NCBI RefSeq assembly: GCF_932294415.1
Contig: NC_065535.1
Span: 85,767,862 to 85,831,861, forward strand
Direction of reading: 5' to 3'
Origin: Quercus robur
Taxonomy: Eukaryota > Streptophyta > Magnoliopsida > Fagales > Fagaceae
DNA: 64,000 bases
The first letter of the stretch is position 1, and the number at the start of each line of letters is the position of its first letter. The position numbers and the translations under genes were made by a program. Below the pieces are notes generated by a model. That model had not been told where the DNA came from and made no database searches. It saw only the letters and a program-made list of their open reading frames with translations. Shown here piece after piece: positions 1-10,955 of this stretch.

Positions 1-1
1 G

Positions 2-1609
2 TGTTCGGAGAGGCCTTGGTCTATAGATGGTGCGTTGCTGGTATTGGAAAAATGGCGTCCAAACCTGGTAATGAGCAAATTGCATTTAAATTTTGTGTCT
101 ATTTGGGTTCAGCTTCATGGATTACCATTAGAATATCAGTATCTTGAGTTAGCTAAACGAATGGGCCAAATGATAGGATCTTTTGAGAAAATTGATTGGG
201 AAGATTGTCAGCCTAGGAATATAAGATTTATGAGGATAAAAGTGAGATTGAATCCATGGATGCCTATAGTCTCGGGGTTTATGCTTCGTCTGGATGATGG
301 TACTGAGACTTGGGTTCAATGCAGATATGAGAGAGTGCATAAACTTTGCACTAAATGTGGACTCAAAGGACATACTAGAAGTCAGTGTAGTGAGAGCTTA
401 GATGAAGTGGAGCGCATGCTTATCCGTTAAAGGCAGAGGATTCAAAGGTTACATCAGGTTCTTTATGCTTATGATTCTCTTGAACCTCATTTTCATAATG
501 AATTGAGAGCTTATTTTAATAAGAGGAGTTGTTGGACTACAAGAGCAAGATTTGGGTATGCGGATGGTGATAACCTCTCTCAGGAGCATCCCTCGCATGT
601 TACTGTGGACCCTGAACCATAGCTGGCCCCTGATCCTAATCCCAACCTGAGTAACTCTACAGACCACATACCTCACCCCTCACCTCGTCATCATGACTCT
701 GGGCAGGCTTCTCTCCATACAGCCATTCTCTCCCTGTCTATCAACAGAGGGAATGTTTCACCTGTTCCTGTCAACTCTCCAATTTCACCTTCTGATGTTC
801 CACACAATCTAAACCCGAACCTAAACCTGCATGCAGACCCTCCTTTAGAGCCTAACCCAAGTCTGAATTCAAATACTAGCATGCATGCAACCCAGGAGAA
901 TCAGAATAATAATTCTCTGCATGAGATATGGGTCAATGGTATAGGTCCGTCTCTGACGAATGGGGAATTAAGGGAGGCCACAGGGTCTTCCTCAGCTACT
1001 GAAAGTGATTCGGAGACGGTTGTGCTGTTTAACTTAAATCGACTCAATGATAATCATCCGGAATGGTTACGTGGGATTGCACGGGAAAGGGGTCAAATTC
1101 TAGAGTCTCCTGATGGACTTAACAATCCTGTGTTCAATAGAGAGGAAAGGGTCAGAGTACGGGCTGCAGTAGGAAGTGTGAGAAATAGGCCTTCTTTTAT
1201 TCATGCTGGTGGCTCGGCCCAATATCAAAGCCCTATTCAGAACATGCATGAACTTCACGCTATACCTAACCTGGTCCAATCAGTCAGCCTTGGTACGGGA
1301 CTAGATGTTCTTAGGAATTTAGAGGTCTCTGACACAGCTTCCAGTCAATCTCCTTCTACTTCGGCTAGGACTAATCCTGGTATTTGTGGTCCTTCCAAAA
1401 AGAGATTTGGTACTGAGCTGGGCAGGATTGGGAGGAACATTAGGCAGAAACTACTTTGTGGGTCTTTTTCCAAGGAAGGTACCATTTACTCATCTCTCAA
1501 TCAGAATTGTTCATATAATTCTTGTCTTATTACAAATGTTGAGAATTTCCTGTGTAATCCAAAGGGTTGTTGGGAAGCTGGCCCTAATCAGCTTCCCCAT
1601 CAACAATGA
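2..1609 (+). pseudogene. LINE ORF1 (gag-like, DUF4283 and CCHC zinc knuckle), partial
   Basis: Read from base 2 in one frame, the product starts in the middle of a DUF4283-type domain, which is the usual N-terminal part of plant L1 ORF1 proteins. It reaches a zinc knuckle of the form C-x2-C-x4-H-x4-C (CTKCGLKGHTRSQC) around 350-395. A long low-complexity tail rich in Pro, Asn and Ser follows. The frame is open except for TAA at 428-430 and TAG at 620-622, so two nonsense changes have broken it. By analogy with the family the protein would bind RNA and act as a nucleic-acid chaperone for the LINE ribonucleoprotein. The final TGA (1607-1609) overlaps the ATG of ORF2. Confidence 0.8.
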
Positions 1610-4600
1610 GAATCATGAGCTGGAACTGCAGGGGTTTGGGCAAATCCTCTGCAGTTCAACAGTGCAAGAAAAAAGCCCTTGATTTTAAACCTGACTTTTT
1701 GTTTCTTATGGAGACTCGTCTAGCTAGTGGTAAAGGGAAGTGTGGGAGAAATGTGGTTTCTTGGAGGGGTGGGAGGTCTCTAGGGTGGGTTTGAGTGGTG
1801 GACTTATTTTAGCTTAGTTACCCAAACAGGACCTGAGGGTAGTGTTTGATTCTCAAAACCTCATACATGTCAATTTATTGGATGACAGAGGCAACCCCCT
1901 CTCCATCACTTTTGTCTATGGACATCCTGATCACACTAAGAGAGGGGTGGTGTGGCAGCAATTGAAAACATTAAAACAATGGGCGCATCCTAGTTGGCTT
2001 TGTATTGGGGATTTCAATCAAATCCTTAATAAGGAGGAAAAATTCTCTTTCAAGAATGGGACCATTCCTAGAGCTGAGGAATTTCAACAAGTTCTAAGGG
2101 ATTTGCAATTAAGTGATTTGAGTGTCTCGGGTCAGAGATTTACGTGGATGAATAAAAGGGAGGATGAGGATTTTGTTATGGAAAGGTTGGATAGAGCTTT
2201 TGGGAGTGTGGAGTGGGTTAATCAATACCCTTTCTACTCCCTTAGGAATCTCCCAATAGTTCGATCAGATCATGGCCCAATTCTTCTGGACCTTGAAGTT
2301 CAAACACCCTTTAGAAAGAGACCTTTTAGATTTGAACTTATGTGGTTAAACCATGAGGATTGTACAGAGATGGTGCATCATGCTTGGGATTTGCATTCCA
2401 TAGGGTCAAGAGCTACTCAATTGAGGAACAAATTCATTAATGTTAAGCGTGAGGCCATAGAATGGAATAAAAAAGTCTTTGGTAAAGTGGAAGTTGAAAT
2501 TAAGAGGAAACAATGTCAATTGCAACAGTTACAGGACTCCATTGTGACTTGTGAAGAAGTAAAGAGGGAAAGAGTCTATAGAGAGGAATTGGAGGAATTT
2601 CTGAATAGGGAGGAGTTGATGTGGGCTCAAAAAGCTAGAACAAAATGGTTTTTACATGGGGATAGGAATACAAGATACTTCCAAACTGTGGTTAAACAAA
2701 GGAGGTCCAGGAATAGAATTCTTCAAATTAAGGATGACCACAGGCACTATACTGACAATCATGAGGAAATTGAGCAGATATTTATTGACTCTTTCCAAAG
2801 AAATTTCAGTTGTAATTCCAATTTAACTGTGGAGAGTATTTTACAGGAATTTCGTGGGCTTCCTATCCCTTCTCTCACCGATCAGCAGGTTCTTTTACTC
2901 AATAGGGGAATATCCAACATGGAGATTGAAGAGGCAGTTTTTCAAATGGGGCCTCACAAGGCCTTTGGGCCTGATGGTATACCTGTTTTCTTTTTTCAGA
3001 ACTTCTGGTCCATTATTAAAACTAATGTGTGTAATGCTATTCAAGTTTTCTTCCATTCAAGTTCCCTTCTTAAAGCTTTTAATCATACTTTCATTACTCT
3101 CATCCCTAAACTTCGTAACCCTGAAGAAGTGTCCCATTTTAGGCCTATCAGTCTATGCAATGTGTTTTACAAAATTATTTCTAAGGTTCTTGTCAATAGA
3201 CTGAAGCCTATTATGGATAGTATTATTACCCCTTTTCAAAATGCCTTTATCAAGGGTAGGAATATCACTGATAACATTCTGTTGGCCCATGAAATCATTG
3301 ATGTGGTTAGGAAAAAGAGGGGGAAGAGGGATAGCTACAGGGTTTTGAAAATTGACATGTCAAAAGCCTATGATAGGGTCAATTGGAATTTTTTGAAGGT
3401 TGTTCTTACTGTTATGAGGTTTGATCCCAAGTGGGTTAGGTGGATCATGGAGTGTGTTACAACAATTGAATATACCTTGTTGATAAATGGAAGTATGACT
3501 AGGTCTTTCAAACCTTCCCAAGGTCTTAGACAAGGAGACCCTTTGTCTCCATATCTATTTCTCATGTGTGCAAATATTTTATCCATCTCTTTAACCCATG
3601 CTGAGGCTCTCAAGAAAATTAGAGGCGTTAAAGTTGGCAGAAATGGTTTGATTTTCTCCCACTTATTGTTTGCTGATGACTCTTTGTTATTTTTCAGGAA
3701 AGATAAGTATTCTGTTCAAAATCTCCAATCTATTTTGGAATGGTATTGTTCTATCTCTGGTCAATCCATAAATTTGGCTAAATCTGATGTGTTCTATTCT
3801 CCTAACATGCCTTTGGAGGAGCAGGTAGGACTTGCTAATTCCCTCAGGGTCAATTTGGTTCAACAACCTAGCAAGTATCTTGAAGTCCATTTTAAACTAA
3901 GAGGTAATAGGATTGTTGACTTTCAATTTCTTGTTGAAAAATTGCAAGCAAATTACAAGGGTGGAAAATGAAGTTATTGTCCCAAGCTAGTAGAACAACT
4001 CTAATTGCTTCTGTTCTTCAATCCTTGCCTTTATACTCCTTTTCTTGCTTTAAAGTTTCTGATGCTATTTGTAGTAAAATGGACTCTATTATTCGTGCAT
4101 TTTGGTGGGGTCATGATTATGGAGAAAGGAAATTGCATCTCATCAATTGGGATAGGATTTGTCAGCCTAAGAGAATGCGTGGTTTGGGGCTAAAGAAATT
4201 CAAAACCATGAACTAGGCTATGCTTAACAAGCAATATTGGAGGTTATGTCAAAATCCTAGCTCTCTCCTCGCTAAAACTGTCAAGGCTAGATATTTTCCT
4301 AATAGTTCAATTCAGAATTATAGAGCTAAACCGCATCATTCATGGGTTTGGAGAAACATCATCAAAGTTGATCAACCTTTTTTGAGAGAAGGGATATGGA
4401 GGGTTGGGAATGGGTTTAATATTCCCCTAAACCATAAGGATTGGTTTCCCTATTCAAACTTTAGTGCTCACTAGCATCACCTCTCTACTGGCATTGTGGG
4501 AGATTTGATAGACCATGATACTAGGACTTGGAAGGCTGATTTGGTTAGGAGTTTATACCCTTTTCATCAGGCTTCCTTAATCCTTAAAATTCCTATTTCC

Positions 4601-5783
4601 AAGACAAATTATGTACAAGATACACTCTATTGGAAATTCTCCAATAATGGGGAGTATCAAGTGTACAAAGCCTATGACTTGTTAAGTAGGAATTATGCTA
4701 GCCAATCTGGTTCTTTTCAAGCTCATTCGGGTTGGTGGAGATCGTTTTGGAAAATTAAGGTTCCTTTGAAAGTCAATAATTTTGTTTGGAAGCTGTTGAA
4801 CAACTGTCTGCCAACTTTTCATAATCTTCATGTTAGAGGTATATCCAATGGAAATCTTTGCCCAATGTGTAATGAGGAAGAGGAGAGTTTAACCCATCTA
4901 TTTCTTCTTTGTCCATTCACTAGGGCGTGTTGGCATGGAACTACTCTAGCTATCCATTCTTCAGATTTTTCTGACTTATCTGTTCAACATTGGCTGCAAC
5001 AAATTATTTCAAGACATGAGTTGAGAAATTTGGACTCTATGTCTTATTTACAGGATGTTTTCATTACCCTTTGGGCTATTTGGAACCATCGAAACAGAGT
5101 AGTGCATCAAGGAACCATCGAAACAGGATGGTTCGATGTCTTATTTACAGGATGTTTTCATTACCCTTTGGGCTATTTGGAACCATCGAAACAGAGTAGT
5201 GCATCAAGGAATCATCCCTAATCCAATGGAAGTTATTCTAATTGCTCAAAACTTTTCTTGCAGGTATAAGGCCTCTCTCTCAAGTTGTTAGACCCCGAGA
5301 AGAAGAGATAGCAGCTGTTCCAACACTTGGCAGCAACCTGTAGGCAGGAACTGGAATCTAATCATCAAAATTGCAGCAGCTAGAAAGAGGAGGCACTGTA
5401 GATATGGTATTGTATATGAAGCTCTAACTTTGCAGGGAGATAAGATGTTTTTTGGAGTAGCAAGTACCTCTGCTACAACTTCCACTGGAGCTCTTTTGGA
5501 GGCTGTTATTGAAGCTGGTTTGGTAGCCAAAGCTCAAGGTTTTCAAAATGTTTTGTTCCTCAGTGATAGCAAAAGACTTATGCAGACAATTAAGAAGAAA
5601 TGTGCCACGGATTGGATGGACAGCACTAGGCTCGCGGACTACTGCTTCCTGGATCAGAATGGCTTGTTTTGTGATCTTTTTTGGGTTCCTCATGTTATTG
5701 TGAAGGATATTTGTTCTATAGCTAAAGTGGCAACACATTTGCCACTTCACTATTGCTATCAGTTTCTAGTCGGTTCTTTGTAA
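1606..5783 (+). pseudogene. LINE ORF2: endonuclease, reverse transcriptase, zf-RVT and RNase H
   Basis: The start MRIMSWNCRGLG is the typical N-terminus of the plant L1 apurinic-type endonuclease. After a damaged stretch at about 1740-1842 the frame changes, and endonuclease motifs IGDFNQI and SDHGPI appear in 1842-2330. The reverse transcriptase follows, with the catalytic FADD at about 3670. A one-base loss near 3955-3965 (GGTGGAAAATG) shifts the frame again. Stops sit at 4214-4216 and 4472-4474. The zf-RVT region has CPMC at about 4860 and H/C residues after it. A 97-bp tandem duplication moves the frame once more. The RNase H domain (about 5380-5780) keeps FLSDSKR, with one stop at 5289-5291. 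The enzyme would nick DNA and reverse transcribe the LINE RNA at the target, but this copy cannot. Confidence 0.9.
5039..5211 (+). repeat. 97-bp-period tandem duplication inside LINE ORF2
   Basis: Bases 5039-5114 recur at 5136-5211 without a visible mismatch, an offset of 97. Because 97 is not a multiple of three, the reading frame changes by one after the second copy. This matches exactly the frame in which the RNase H domain continues. Confidence 0.9.
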
Positions 5784-5871
5784 TGCTACTTTGCCTTTTG
5801 TTTCTCCCTTAAGTGGTATGGAAAAACAAGTAAATCAACTAACTTTCTATCCTTCAAAAAACCAAAAAACA

Positions 5872-6085
5872 GCTAGTAAATTAAAATGTTTGTTGCCTAA
5901 AATTTTGTTTTTTCCCTAAAATTTGAATAGGTTCTTTTTTGTCCCTAAACTATCGAATATATATTCTTAAACTCTAATTTTTTTTTTTTTTTGCTTTTCT
6001 CATCTCTCAAATTCTCAATTATTGAAAAAACTTCTTTCTTCCTTAGTTTTTGCCCCCTAAATTATAGGGGAAGAAAAAAAAAAAA
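5872..6085. other. AT-rich spacer
   Basis: Non-coding sequence between the LINE tail and the inverted-repeat element, with long T and A runs. No gene or clear repeat is seen. Confidence 0.6.
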
Positions 6086-7528
6086 AGGCGAAAAGCACAT
6101 TTTAGTCCCTACATTTTCAGGCTATTTCCATTTTAGTCCCTACATTTTATTTTTACCTCTTTTAGTCTCTATCCTAAAAAACGCTTCCCATTTTGGTCCC
6201 TACCGTTACATCAGAAATGGAGAAAATTGATATGGCAAATGGCAGGAATAAATAATATTAAATTAATGTTCACGTGGCCTAAATTAATAATAAAAAATGC
6301 CACGTCAGCCTTTAAATTAAAAAAATTAATTTATTAATTTTAACTAATTAAAAACTAAAAATCATAAGAATTGAGATCTAAGTGTGTCTTGAACAAGAAC
6401 AACAAGAAAACAAACCCAGATCCAAGAACACAAACCCAGAAATAAATAAATAAAAAAAAAAAAAAAAAACCTAGAAACTGCCTCAAATCTCCACAACAGT
6501 CCTACTTTGCCAAACCCTTCCACCCTTTCCCTCACAATCGCCTCAGACACCTTCAACTCTACCTCGTCATCCTCTGCCTTATCATCGCTTTCGCTCATCA
6601 ACTCCTCTTATCTGTCGAATCCAACCCACTCGTCAAAGGCCACACCCCCGTCCACCACTTCACTTCCCTCCAATCCGCCGCCGTCCTCTTCCTCTTCCTC
6701 CTCCTCTCCGTCTCCCTCTTCCTCTCCGACTCCCCTTCCTCCCTCCTCCCTCTCCTTCTCGATCTCTTCTTTGCACTTGGCTTAGCCGTTTTCTTCTTGC
6801 AATACTCCGTCTCCTTCACCGCCGCTGCCTTCCAGACCTCCGATCTCCAAGCCAACTGCGACACCATCTCCGCATGAATCTCCGCTCTCATCTCTCTCCT
6901 TTGTCTAATCCTTGCCTGCCAGCCCAGGCTCTTTGTTGCCGATGTGGGGCTCAAGCCTGCTTTCTGCTTGCAAGGCCATAGGGTTTTGCAAAACTGGGTT
7001 GTCTCTCTACGTTGAGGCTTTTATCCCTGAAGGGTGTCACGGGTTGCTTGATGTGGTGAGTGGCCTTTGGGTTTTGCAAACTGGGTTGTCTCTCTAGTAG
7101 TGTAAGTGCAAGCTCGAGCACTCGAGGTTGCGAGTTGTGGCTATTTTGGATCTGGTTGTCTCTTTTTTTTTTTTTTTAATTTCTGGGTTTGTGTTCTTGA
7201 ATCTGGGTTTGTATTCTTGTTGTTCTTTTTCAAGACACACTTAAATCTCAAATCCTATGATTTTTAGTTTTTAATTCTATTTTTAATTTTTTTTAATTAG
7301 TTAAAATTAATAAATTAATTTTTTTTAATTTAGAGGCTGACGTGACATTTTTTATTATTAATTTAGGCCACGTGGACATTAATTTAATATTATTTATTAC
7401 TGCCGTTTGCCACATCAGCTTTCTCCGTTTCTGATGTAACGGCAAAGACCAAAACAGAAAGCGTTTTTCAAGATAGGGACTAAAAGCAGTAAAAATAAAA
7501 TGTAGGGACTAAAATGGGCTTTTCGACC
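6086..7528. mobile_element. Pack-MULE-like element with ~370-bp terminal inverted repeats and captured gene fragment
   Basis: Bases 6086-6469 and 7163-7528 are inverted copies of each other. The left arm begins GGCGAAAAGCACATTTTAGT; the reverse complement of the right end begins GGTCGAAAAGCCCATTTTAG. The match continues through TAGTCCCTACATTTT, GCCACGTCAGCC / GTCACGTCAGCC and the inner CACAAACCCAGAAAT. The left arm carries an extra internal copy of TTTTAGTCCCTACATTTT. Both ends are flanked by A runs, so a 9-bp A-only TSD is possible but cannot be proved. No transposase is present. The GC-rich coding insert between long inverted repeats is the hallmark of a Pack-MULE; a foldback element is the alternative. 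Confidence 0.7.
6470..7162 (+). pseudogene. Captured fragment of a multi-pass membrane protein gene (DUF716/TMEM45-like, tentative)
   Basis: Reading from 6482 gives an open stretch to a TGA at 6875-6877 with several hydrophobic segments (for example AAVLFLFLLLSVSLFL and FFALGLAVFFLQY). The same frame continues after the stop with ISALISLLCLILACQPRLFV. Shifted frames then give LQTGLSLYVEAFIPEGCHG and, near 7100-7160, KCKLEHSRLRVVAILDLVV. From memory these pieces resemble consecutive parts of plant DUF716 membrane proteins of unknown function. Stops, frame changes and a ~100-bp internal duplication (6966-6999 versus 7068-7097) make it non-functional as a protein. The GC content is much higher than that of the flanking sequence. 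Confidence 0.5.
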
Positions 7529-7912
7529 AAAAAAAAAAAAAAAACTCTTTAAAAAGAAAGTGTAATGTTTTCAATAATTTAAGGACCAAAGAAAAAAAAA
7601 AAAGCTTTATTATTTAGGAATATAAATGAATTTTGTGCAACTTTAAGGATGGAAACAATATTTTAACATTATTTATTTATTTATTAATGGTAAATTGAAT
7701 CTTAAACCTTTTTTTTTTGGGTAAGAAACTTTGAATCTTAAACTTTAACTAAATCGATAAGAGGGGAAAGATGAGATGTTCATTTGAATGACAGCAACTA
7801 TACTGACTTGTTGAAAATTGAAATACTCTCAACTAGCTAGCATAAAGCAAGTTGAAGAATGCAACTAGCATAATGGCAGAAGAATATTCATTTGCATTTT
7901 TTTCTTTCCTTC

Positions 7913-7943
<31 letters not shown>

Positions 7944-8018
7944 ATGAAAATTAATATTATTCTGCCATTATTCCTGGAAGCATTATTCTTGTGAAATATA
8001 ACATTACACATTGATTCA
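7529..8018. other. AT-rich spacer
   Basis: No gene is seen. The stretch holds A/T homopolymers, including a run of about 28 A at 7914-7941, and a short inverted pair around it (GCAGAAGAATATTCAT / ATTATTCTGCC) that suggests a small decayed MITE. Confidence 0.5.
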
Positions 8019-8178
8019 CAATGCCGATAACATTTTCACAACAAATCTTATGTGGTAGATTGTTACGGGTTGTTAATGGTGGGGTAGAAAAGTAATTGCA
8101 GTGATAGATTCAAATTATAACCAATAACATCTAATTGCCTATGATTTGTTGTAAAAATGTTGTGAACGTAACATTTCT
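8019..8178. mobile_element. MITE, family A copy 1
   Basis: The left end (AACATTTTCACAACAAATC) and the reverse complement of the right end (CACAACATTTTTACAACAAAT) match as terminal inverted repeats about 45 bp long. The same consensus recurs at 9177-9337. There is no coding capacity. Confidence 0.6.
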
Positions 8179-9176
8179 CTTTATTTTATATTTAGTAAGT
8201 TAACCAATAAACAAAAGCTAGCTAGCTCTGACCACATTTATCAAATGTGAAGGATACACATGAAATTTTTTTTTTTTTGAAATTGACACATGAAGTTTAT
8301 TTATTTTTTTTTAGTAACACATGAAGTAAGATTAAGGATTATCAATGTTACAAATGCAAATTACAATTATATAACTATAATAAAGTATGCAAGTTTTATA
8401 GATTTTCCTGTGGATGTATCATATAGTAATATTTAATTAGGATCATTTTAACAAGTACTCTTAAAGTAATTATTTTTCTAATTATAGGAAAGCCTTTAAA
8501 GAAATTGTTAATAAACTATTTCAAGAAACATTTAACACCATTTTAATGAGAAATATAAAAAATTATTAAAAAGTTTAATTATTATTTTTTTCCATAAAAA
8601 ATTTCTAAAAATATTTTCTAACACCCTTAAAGTTCGTTATTTTTTACTTTAATTAGATGCATCGGTTGAGCATTCGCTCTCCTACTTCATCCACTATCAT
8701 TCTTTGGTTGATACCCCCATCGCCAACCGCACACATGTCACATCGTCATGAAAACTAACTTAGTATATGAAATTAGCTTTCCGAGATTCACAAATGTGAT
8801 GGAAAACGAAAATATAGGTCAAGCAATACAAGTGGAACCGTAGTTGTAATTTTTAATTAAGTCAATCAGTGTACGAAGTCACATAGTTTAAGAGCAGTGT
8901 ATAATAATAATAATACATATACAAGATTCTACCAAAAATAAATACATATAAGAAACAAAGTAACGTTTTTTTATTCTCCCCCTCAATTTAATAATTACGT
9001 TTTGTTTGTTTTAAGAAAACAATTGGAAGAAGCTGGAAAGTGTAAACTGTAAACCATAGTTTTGATTTACAATTAAGTCAATCTTCCTCCCTAAGCTAAT
9101 GCACAAGAAGCTAAAGAAAATAATAGGAGAAACATGTGTTAAAATCAATTGAAGTTTTGAAATATATGTTGAAAAG
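8179..9176. other. Spacer, includes part of an old repeated non-coding unit
   Basis: No gene is seen. From about 8780 the sequence is recognisably similar to 11270-11420 and 36110-36240 (GGTCAAGCAATACAAGTGG, TGTAATTTTTAATTAAGTCA), and 8988-9115 matches 36330-36475 (TTAATAATTACGTTTTGTTT). Confidence 0.6.
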
Positions 9177-9337
9177 TGTTATGTCCACAACATTTTTACA
9201 ATAAATTATAAGTAGTAAGTTGTTATTAGTTATAATTTGAAATCCACAACTTAAATTACTTTTTTGCCCACCCGTAATAGCCAATAACAATTTGTCACTT
9301 AAAATTTATTGTAAAAATGTTGTGGATATAACATTTC
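9177..9337. mobile_element. MITE, family A copy 2
   Basis: The ends GTTATGTCCACAACATTTTT and, on the other strand, TGTTATATCCACAACATTTT form nearly perfect inverted repeats extending through ACAATAAATT. The element is about 160 bp, non-coding and related to the copy at 8019. It sits inside a copy of the old non-coding unit. Confidence 0.7.
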
Positions 9338-9453
9338 TAATATATATTTGAAAGTTGAGTAGTTAACAAATTTAAATTGCTCAATTCAAACAAATCTCTA
9401 AAATTATACTTTTGGAATTTTCTTAAATTCGAGTACACATTTTTAATATTTCT

Positions 9454-10227
9454 TGTAAGGGATGATAGGTCCAATAATATATATTAGGCCGGGAGCCTGG
9501 TCCGAGGACGCCTAGTAGTCCAAGGACGGTTAAATGTTGTCATGGAAGTCTGCATTAGTGAATGAAGAGATAGGATTTGGTCACAAGAGTCTAGGAAAGT
9601 GATCCGAGGAGGATTACCTCCTTGGGTAAGCAAAGCAGAGGTCCGAAGGTATGATTTGCCATCCAGGGCAACATTCCAATAGATTCTATTGATAAGAATA
9701 CACATCATGAAAGTACAAGATAAAGGGGAACTAAGAAATATCTAAGAGAAAACTGATATCATCGCATTGAATGCTCTGTACATTAATGAGAAAGTGATAT
9801 CTGAACAATAATTTTCAGCCTTACAGCTACTCCCAAAGACTTTAGGAAAGTGTTGATGGGACAAGGATCAACACCAATAATCTAGTCTACACGTGGAGGG
9901 TGGAGATGAAATAAGAAAAGAGTATAAAAGAGAAAGAATACCCTGGGAGAGAGGGGGGAGAAAAATATTGTAACAATAAGAACGAGGTTTGTAATCATAT
10001 TCAAGGGATATATACAAGAACTAATCTCCTCGGATTGTGCCAAGGACAATCTTCTTTGAATTAAACTATTTTATCTTTGCTTTCTTGTCATTTGGGCCAA
10101 CTTTAGTTGCTGCATGATTCATTAGGGCCCAGTTTTTAAACTCATTCTCTATAAATTCATTGTATTGGGCTCTTTGGGGCGAATTCCTGAAATCCTTTGG
10201 GCTGAGGAACCAAATCTTGCCCTTACA
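9454..10227 (+). mobile_element. Solo LTR of a Ty3/gypsy element (774 bp)
   Basis: The sequence begins TGTAAGGG and ends CCCTTACA, and is flanked by the perfect 5-bp duplication TTTCT (9449-9453 and 10228-10232). Orientation is inferred from a TATAAAAG box near 9925-9935 and from CTCTATAAATTCATTGTATT near the 3' end, which resembles the same part of the LTR at 24463. It also carries the GATCCGAGGAGG / CCTCCT inverted pair found in the other LTRs. No internal region is present, so it arose by LTR-LTR recombination. Confidence 0.9.
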
Positions 10228-10232
10228 TTTCT

Positions 10233-10750
10233 TATTGATCTATTAGTTTAGATACTCCCATCATGAGCTCATTATCCATAGGGAATGGTGTTTGTGGGTG
10301 TATGTTGGTTACATAAAAAATAAAAAATAAAAAAATTGAGTCAAAAGAAAACTATTTTTAGTCCATAGAAAAAGTATGACTTATTTTTTAGAGATTGTTA
10401 TCCATTATCTTTTAAAAAAAAACAACTCTATCACACAGTATGCTAAGTAAGGAAAGTTAGGAGATTCATTTTAATTTTTAACTCATATAAGGTCGCTACT
10501 AAACGTAAGAAAATGAGATAATTTTATAAAAAAACACTTTTTGGAAAATGAATGATTTTTTAGAAAACACTAACGTCAAAACTTAGTTTGAGAACAACTA
10601 ATGCACAGGAAATTAAAGAAAGTTATAGGAGAAACATGTGTTAAAATTAAAATCAATTGAGTCTGAAATATATATTTGGTAGTGGAGTCCTGAACAAATT
10701 TAAATAGCTCAATCCAAACAAATCATTAAAATTATAGTCTTGGACTTTTC
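10233..10750. other. Spacer, part of the old repeated non-coding unit
   Basis: No gene is seen. GATACTCCCATCATGAGCTC just after the solo LTR recurs at about 10995 and 37195. CTAATGCACAGGAAATTAAA at about 10590 recurs at 9092. These mark successive copies of one non-coding unit. Confidence 0.6.
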
Positions 10751-10944
10751 TTTTTTTTTTTTTTTTTTTTATTTTTTATTTTTTTTTTTATACAAGATAG
10801 AAATTCTACTCTAGTCTAATCTAAGTGTATATGTGTGTGAAGCTCCCTTTTGGAGACTTAAACCTCAATCCTTATCCCATCACACCTTCATAAGCACTTA
10901 TACTTGTAGAGTGACCATCGTGCCAAGTGTACGCGGTGGTAGTT
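10751..10944 (-). mobile_element. SINE, family 1 copy 1
   Basis: On the minus strand the element starts near ACCACCGCGTACACTTGGCA, has a box-B-like GGATTGAGGTTTAAGTC, continues with CACACACATATACACTTAGA, and ends ATCTTGTATAA plus a poly(A) tract (poly-T on the plus strand at 10751-10790). Flanks 10740-10750 (TTGGACTTTTC) and 10945-10955 (TTGGAATTTTC) form a target-site duplication with one mismatch. Sister copies lie at 21724, 51319 and 53624. Confidence 0.8.
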
Positions 10945-10955
10945 TTGGAATTTTC

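Larger units (their letters stand above)
2..5871 (+). mobile_element. L1-type LINE (non-LTR retrotransposon), decayed, 5' end outside window
   Basis: Two consecutive reading frames with the plant L1 layout are visible: a gag-like ORF1 with a CCHC knuckle, then ORF2 with an endonuclease, reverse transcriptase, C-terminal zinc-binding region and RNase H. The coding part ends at a TAA at 5781-5783. A short 3' UTR then runs into A-rich sequence (TTCAAAAAACCAAAAAAC, about 5854-5871), taken here as the poly(A) tail. The 5' UTR and N-terminus of ORF1 lie left of the window, so no target-site duplication can be checked. Several stop codons, two frame changes and an internal duplication show that the copy is dead. 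Confidence 0.9.

Noticed and set aside
6598..6954. 118-residue Arg/Glu-rich minus-strand frame
   Set aside because: Antisense shadow of the captured Ser/Pro/Leu-coding fragment in the Pack-MULE-like element.
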